Below are positions 60,760 through 64,000 of a DNA stretch of 64,000 bases, one piece after another (positions within the stretch are counted from its first letter, which is position 1; each line of letters begins with the position of its first letter). The DNA is from CBFFRJ01 sp963530515 (GTDB lineage Bacteria; Pseudomonadota; Gammaproteobacteria; Enterobacterales; Enterobacteriaceae). The stretch is taken from the NCBI GenBank assembly GCA_963530515.1, contig CAUSEC010000001.1:292609-356608 (forward strand), in the 5' to 3' direction. Below the pieces are notes generated by a model. The model was not told where the DNA came from, ran no database searches, and saw only the letters and a program-made list of their open reading frames with translations. The translations under genes and the position numbers were made by a program.

Positions 60760-61101
60760 ATGAAAAAGAATATTGCAGGAATGTTAGGTGCAGCAGCGGT
60801 TCTGGCGATGTTGGCAGGCTGTACTGCTTACGATCGTACTAAAGATCAATTCACCACGCCGGTGGTGAAAGATATCAAAAAAGGCATGACGCGCCAGCAG
60901 GTAAACCAGCTCGCCGGTCGTCCGTCTTCTGAAGTGTCGATGATTCATGCACGTGGGACCTGCCAGACATACATCCTGGGTCAACGTGAAGGTAAAACCG
61001 AAACCTATTTCGTGGCGCTGGATGATACCGGCCACGTCATGAATTCCGGCTATCAAACCTGTGCGGAGTACGACACCGACCCGCAGGCTCCTAAGAAGTA
61101 A
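60760..61101 (+). CDS. osmE: Osmotically inducible lipoprotein OsmE, 113 aa
   Basis: Lipoprotein signal MKKNIAGMLGAAAVLAMLAGC (lipobox LAGC, Cys21). Mature part has a BamE/SmpA-like fold: VVKDIKKGMTRQQVNQLAGRP and CQTYILGQREGKTETYFVALD. Length close to E. coli (112 aa). Osmotic and stationary-phase induced in E. coli. The 253-bp nadE-osmE gap should carry divergent promoters; AGGAAGG precedes the ATG. Confidence 0.94.
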   Translation: MKKNIAGMLGAAAVLAMLAGCTAYDRTKDQFTTPVVKDIKKGMTRQQVNQLAGRPSSEVSMIHARGTCQTYILGQREGKTETYFVALDDTGHVMNSGYQTCAEYDTDPQAPKK

Positions 61102-61130
61102 CTTTTCAACTTTTTCGCCTGAGCTAATGA

Positions 61131-61152
61131 AGCCGCCTTCGGGCGGCTTTTC
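61131..61152 (+). terminator. Intrinsic terminator after osmE
   Basis: AGCCGCC (61131-61137), TTCG loop, GGCGGCT (61142-61148), then TTTTCT. Confidence 0.9.
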
Positions 61153-61195
61153 TGTGTCCGGTACTTTTTTATCGTCGCGAATTATTTGGCTGGAA

Positions 61196-61316
61196 TGTGA
61201 AGGCTGTCATGATGCCAGGTCAAGGAGAGACAATTCTGGTTTGTTATGAATTATCCCGAAACATAACGACCACGTATACTGAGTGTCACTAAGCGATATC
61301 AACCTCCCGATATCAA
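61196..61316 (+). promoter_or_regulatory. chb operon control region
   Basis: Upstream of chbB I see a CRP-like TGTGAAGGCTGTCATG (61196-61211; the left half is good, the right half partial). There is also a -10-like TATACT (61275-61280) and two direct copies of CGATATCAA (61294-61302 and 61308-61316, 14 bp apart). AraC-type regulators such as ChbR bind direct repeats, so these are candidate ChbR sites, though they lie downstream of the -10. NagC sites are expected from E. coli but not clear here. Confidence 0.4.
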
Positions 61317-61375
61317 TTTCTGGCATTGGTCGTCGTTTTTTGTCGCGGGCGAAGGTCATACAAGAGAGGTTTCTC

Positions 61376-61693
61376 ATGGATAAAAAGCACATCTACTTGT
61401 TCTGCTCTGCAGGCATGTCTACGTCGTTGCTGGTGACGAAAATGCGCACACAGGCAGAAAAATATAATGTTCCGGTGATCATTGAAGCCTTCCCGGAAAC
61501 GCTGGCGGCAGAAAAAGGGCCGCACGCGGATGTCGTATTATTAGGGCCGCAAATTGCCTACATGCTGCCAGAAATTCAGCGTCTTCTTCCCGGTAAACCT
61601 GTAGAAGTGATTGATTCGGTGCTTTACGGCAAGATCGATGGTCTCGCTGTACTTAAAAGTGCTGTTGCTGCAATTAAAAAAGCAGCCATTTAG
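61376..61693 (+). CDS. chbB: Diacetylchitobiose PTS enzyme IIB ChbB, 105 aa
   Basis: Lactose/cellobiose-type IIB. Active-site Cys in IYLFCSAGMSTSLLV (Cys near residue 10); HADVVLLGPQIAYMLPEI follows. E. coli ChbB is 106 aa. Start at MDKKHIYLF (61376) with AGAGAGG upstream; the frame is open further upstream without homology. It phosphorylates the sugar taken up by ChbC, using phosphate from ChbA. Confidence 0.95.
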   Translation: MDKKHIYLFCSAGMSTSLLVTKMRTQAEKYNVPVIIEAFPETLAAEKGPHADVVLLGPQIAYMLPEIQRLLPGKPVEVIDSVLYGKIDGLAVLKSAVAAIKKAAI

Positions 61694-61704
61694 TCGTTAT
61701 ATTT

Positions 61705-61753
61705 CCCGTCAAAGAGTTATTTCACACACGACTGCCGCAATAATTATTGCGGC
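61705..61753 (+). promoter_or_regulatory. ChiX sRNA target (trap) site and hairpin in the chbB-chbC spacer
   Basis: CCCGTCAAAGAG (61705-61716) is the reverse complement of the ChiX seed CTCTTTGACGGG as I remember it. In E. coli and Salmonella this spacer binds and consumes ChiX, which releases chitoporin mRNA. A perfect 20-bp palindrome GCCGCAATAATTATTGCGGC (61734-61753) lies just 3' of it, ahead of the chbC start at 61772. Confidence 0.8.
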
Positions 61754-61771
61754 CCTCAAGGGCATACTCGT

Positions 61772-63130
61772 ATGAATAGCGTTATTGGATCTCTTGAAAA
61801 GGTACTCTTACCTTTTGCGGTAAAAATAGGAAAGCAACCTCACGTCAACGCGATTAAAAATGGCTTTATTAAATTAATGCCGTTAACCCTCGCGGGGGCA
61901 ATGTTTGTTTTGATTAATAACGTCTTCCTGAGTTTTGGCGAAGGCTCATTTTTTTACTCCCTGGGTATTCGGCTCGATGCGTCTACTATTGAAAGTCTGA
62001 ACGGCCTTAAGGCCATCGGCGGTAATGTCTACAACGGTACGTTAGGTATTATGTCGCTGGTGGCTCCCTTTTTTATTGGGATGGCACTTGCCGAGGAACG
62101 AAAAGTTGATTCACTGGCAGCAGGATTATTATCTATTGCTGCCTTTATGACGCTCACTCCTTTTAGCGTTGGCGAAGCCTATGCTGTGAATGCGGGTTGG
62201 TTGGGTGGCGCAAATATCATTTCCGGGATGCTGGTTGGCTTAATTGTCGCGGAGATGTTTGCCTTTGTGGTGCGACGTAATTGGGTGATTAAATTACCGG
62301 ATAGTGTCCCGGAGTCGGTGTCGCGTTCATTCTCGGCACTCATTCCCGGTTTCCTGATTTTGTCCGTCATGGGCATCGTGGCATGGGGACTGGCAGGGGC
62401 GGGTACCACCTTCCACCAGATAATCATGGATTCCATTTCCAAACCACTGGCAGCCATGGGCAGCGTTGTGGGATGGGCCTACGTCATCTTTACTTCACTA
62501 TTGTGGTTCTTTGGTGTTCATGGCTCGCTGGCACTGGCGGCACTCGACAGTGGCATCATGACGCCCTGGGCGCTCGAAAACGTTGCACTTTACACCGAGT
62601 ACGGTTCGGTTGATGCGGCACTGGCAGCGGGGAAAACCTTCCACGTTTGGGCCAAGCCAATGCTGGACTCCTACATCTTCCTTGGGGGGACAGGTGCGAC
62701 GCTGGGGCTTATCATCGCAATCTTTATTGCCTCTCGCCGTGCGGATCATCGTCAGGTCGCCAAACTGGCACTGCCGTCCGGGCTTTTCCAGATTAACGAG
62801 CCGATTCTGTTTGGTCTGCCGATTATCATGAACCCGGTGATGTTCATTCCCTTTATTCTGGTGCAACCGGTGCTGGCGGCTATCACGCTGGTCGCCTATT
62901 ACACAGGGATTATCCCGCCTATCACCAATATTGCACCCTGGACGATGCCGACGGGCCTTGGGGCATTCTTCAACACAAACGGTAGCATCGCTGCACTGCT
63001 TGTGGCGCTGTTTAACCTGGGGGTTGCAACCCTGATTTACCTGCCGTTCGTCGTCATCTCGAACAAAGCGCAAAGCACCATTGATGCAGAAGAAAGTGAA
63101 GAAGAGATAGCCGAATCGCTGAAGTTTTAA
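61772..63130 (+). CDS. chbC: Diacetylchitobiose PTS enzyme IIC ChbC, 452 aa
   Basis: Membrane channel of the chitobiose/cellobiose PTS (Lac family). Multiple hydrophobic helices; conserved LWFFGVHGSLA and PSGLFQINEPILFGLPI (substrate His and Glu). Length equals E. coli (452 aa). Lies 78 bp after chbB. Confidence 0.95.
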   Translation: MNSVIGSLEKVLLPFAVKIGKQPHVNAIKNGFIKLMPLTLAGAMFVLINNVFLSFGEGSFFYSLGIRLDASTIESLNGLKAIGGNVYNGTLGIMSLVAPFFIGMALAEERKVDSLAAGLLSIAAFMTLTPFSVGEAYAVNAGWLGGANIISGMLVGLIVAEMFAFVVRRNWVIKLPDSVPESVSRSFSALIPGFLILSVMGIVAWGLAGAGTTFHQIIMDSISKPLAAMGSVVGWAYVIFTSLLWFFGVHGSLALAALDSGIMTPWALENVALYTEYGSVDAALAAGKTFHVWAKPMLDSYIFLGGTGATLGLIIAIFIASRRADHRQVAKLALPSGLFQINEPILFGLPIIMNPVMFIPFILVQPVLAAITLVAYYTGIIPPITNIAPWTMPTGLGAFFNTNGSIAALLVALFNLGVATLIYLPFVVISNKAQSTIDAEESEEEIAESLKF

Positions 63131-63184
63131 CGCGAAAGCGTGGCGGTGAAACCCTCACCGCCACGCCAGCAAAGGAGAAAAAAG

Positions 63185-63529
63185 ATGTTTGATTTAGAGG
63201 ATATTGTCGAAACGCAGGACAGTAATGATGCGCTCGAAGAAGTGGTGATGGGGCTGATTATTAACGCCGGTCAGGCACGCAGTCTCGCCTACACGGCGCT
63301 CAAACATGCCAAAGCCGGTGATTTTGAGCGCGCCAGAGCGCTGATGGCGGAGTCACATGCCGCACTGAATAGCGCCCACCGGGTGCAGACGCAGCTGATT
63401 GAAAGCGACGCCGGTGAAGGTAAGATGAAGGTCAGCCTGGTGCTGGTGCATGCCCAGGACCACCTGATGACCGCGATGCTGGCACGTGAACTGATTGCTG
63501 AGCTGATTGAACTGCACGAGAAACGCTGA
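63185..63529 (+). CDS. chbA: Diacetylchitobiose PTS enzyme IIA ChbA, 114 aa
   Basis: IIA of the Lac type: ELEEVVMG-like EEVVMGLIINAGQARS and the phospho-His in SLVLVHAQDHLMTAML. E. coli ChbA is 116 aa. Start at MFDLEDIVE (63185), preceded by AAGGAG 7 nt upstream. Helical trimer that passes phosphate from HPr to ChbB. Confidence 0.95.
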   Translation: MFDLEDIVETQDSNDALEEVVMGLIINAGQARSLAYTALKHAKAGDFERARALMAESHAALNSAHRVQTQLIESDAGEGKMKVSLVLVHAQDHLMTAMLARELIAELIELHEKR

Positions 63530-63549
63530 CGAGAAAAGAGAGGCCCGAT

Positions 63550-63951
63550 ATGCTGCCAGTGGTAAACAACACGGATGTCCGGCTGGTTAAAGAGCAACAG
63601 CTGTTTAACGGCAGACCCTTCCATGTGTTTATTTATAACAAAGTGGAGAGCATCAGCGGGCTTCACCAGCACGACTATCATGAATTTACCCTGGTGTTGA
63701 CCGGGCGTTATTACCAGGTCATCAACGGCAAACGTGTGTTGCTGGAACGCGGGGATTTCGTTTTTATTCCTGTTGGATCGTCGCACCAGAGTTTTTATGA
63801 TTTTGGCGCCACGCGTATCCTCAATGTGGGGATCAGTAAACAGTTTTTTGACGAGCATTATTTATCGCTGGTACCGTTTTGTTATGTGGCCTCGCAGGTA
63901 CATACCGTGCAGGCGGCTTTTTTGACCTATATCGAATCCGTGATTGGGTGA
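63550..63951 (+). pseudogene. chbR: chbR, AraC-family regulator interrupted by IS1
   Basis: The first 132 residues match the N-terminal cupin half of E. coli ChbR (280 aa): LFNGRPFHVFIYNKVESISG, QHDYHEFTLVLTGRYYQ, RILNVGISKQFF, FLTYIESVI. Then the sequence switches to IS1 DNA at 63947 and meets a TGA at 63949-63951. The C-terminal helix-turn-helix, which should follow from about residue 175, is not present before the insertion, so the product cannot bind DNA. chbF and chbG, expected downstream, are not in the window, and IS1 is usually polar on them. Confidence 0.9.
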
Positions 63952-64000
63952 TGCTGCCAACTTACTGATTTAGTGTATGATGGTGTTTTTGAGGTGCTCC
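63947..64000 (+). mobile_element. IS1 insertion sequence, left end (partial, runs off the window)
   Basis: GGTGATGCTGCCAACTTACT opens the IS1 left inverted repeat and is followed by the standard IS1 leader to the window end (GAGGTGCTCC). The transposase genes insA/insB would begin just beyond 64000 in the plus direction. The 9 bp before it (63938-63946) would be its target duplication. Confidence 0.93.

Noticed and set aside
61176..61200. NagC operator near ATTATTTGG upstream of chbB
   Set aside because: Only one half of the expected operator is recognisable; not enough to call.
1..64000. CRISPR arrays, tRNA or rRNA genes
   Set aside because: No regularly spaced repeats, cloverleaf-like sequences or rRNA motifs were seen anywhere in the window.

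Overview
The window is a piece of chromosome from a motile enterobacterium of the Enterobacter/Leclercia/Lelliottia type. I judge this from near-identity of most proteins to Escherichia coli K-12 homologues as I remember them, moderate-to-high GC, E. coli-like gene order broken by small cassettes, and a flagellar sigma-28 promoter in front of a chemoreceptor gene. I ran no database search, so the genus is an inference. There are no tRNA, rRNA or CRISPR sequences.

Layout. 1-166: end of a REP-associated transposase with its REP element. 173-6824: the roxA, phoQ, phoP, purB, hflD, mnmA block, all on the minus strand. 6949-8898: an inserted methyl-accepting chemotaxis receptor. 9228-11709: nudJ, rluE and icd. 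11860-15480: an accessory stretch with a small ORF, a GT32-like glycosyltransferase, a GAF-GGDEF-EAL phosphodiesterase and a 24-codon membrane ORF. 15584-29528: the E. coli yeaP-yeaK neighbourhood (dgcP, yoaF, yeaO, nimT/nimR, yeaL, yoaI, yeaK), expanded by a CTP-synthase-like amidotransferase, a DUF523 gene, an amino-acid ABC importer and a GH31/GPH sugar cassette. E. coli cdgI and dgcJ are missing. 29837-45904: the conserved yeaHG, mipA, yeaED, gapA, msrB, yeaC, pncA, ansA, sppA, ydjA, selD, topB run. 46056-50597: a small ORF, gdhA, ynjH, nudG, ynjE and xthA, without E. coli ydjXYZ/ynjABCD. 51052-57077: the complete arginine succinyltransferase operon astCADBE. 57387-61101: spy, ves, cho, nadE and osmE. 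61376-64000: the chitobiose operon chbBCA and a chbR gene cut by the left end of IS1.

How the genes work together. Nitrogen metabolism recurs: astCADBE and yeaGH both have well-formed sigma-54 promoters, and gdhA, ansA and an amino-acid importer lie nearby. Cyclic-di-GMP turnover is represented by an adjacent phosphodiesterase/cyclase pair that share GAF input domains. Envelope and ion stress is covered by phoPQ with an autoregulatory PhoP box, by yoaI with a pho box, and by spy with a BaeR-like box.

The most interesting unexplained signals are: a 13-bp perfect inverted repeat that covers the ribosome-binding site of the amidotransferase gene (18508-18549); a minus-strand sRNA-like or attenuator-like element between dgcP and yoaF; the 24-codon ORF between the c-di-GMP genes; a third, 11-bp-phased half-site at the yoaI pho box; and the IS1 disruption of chbR. 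I found no defence island or clearly new multi-gene system.
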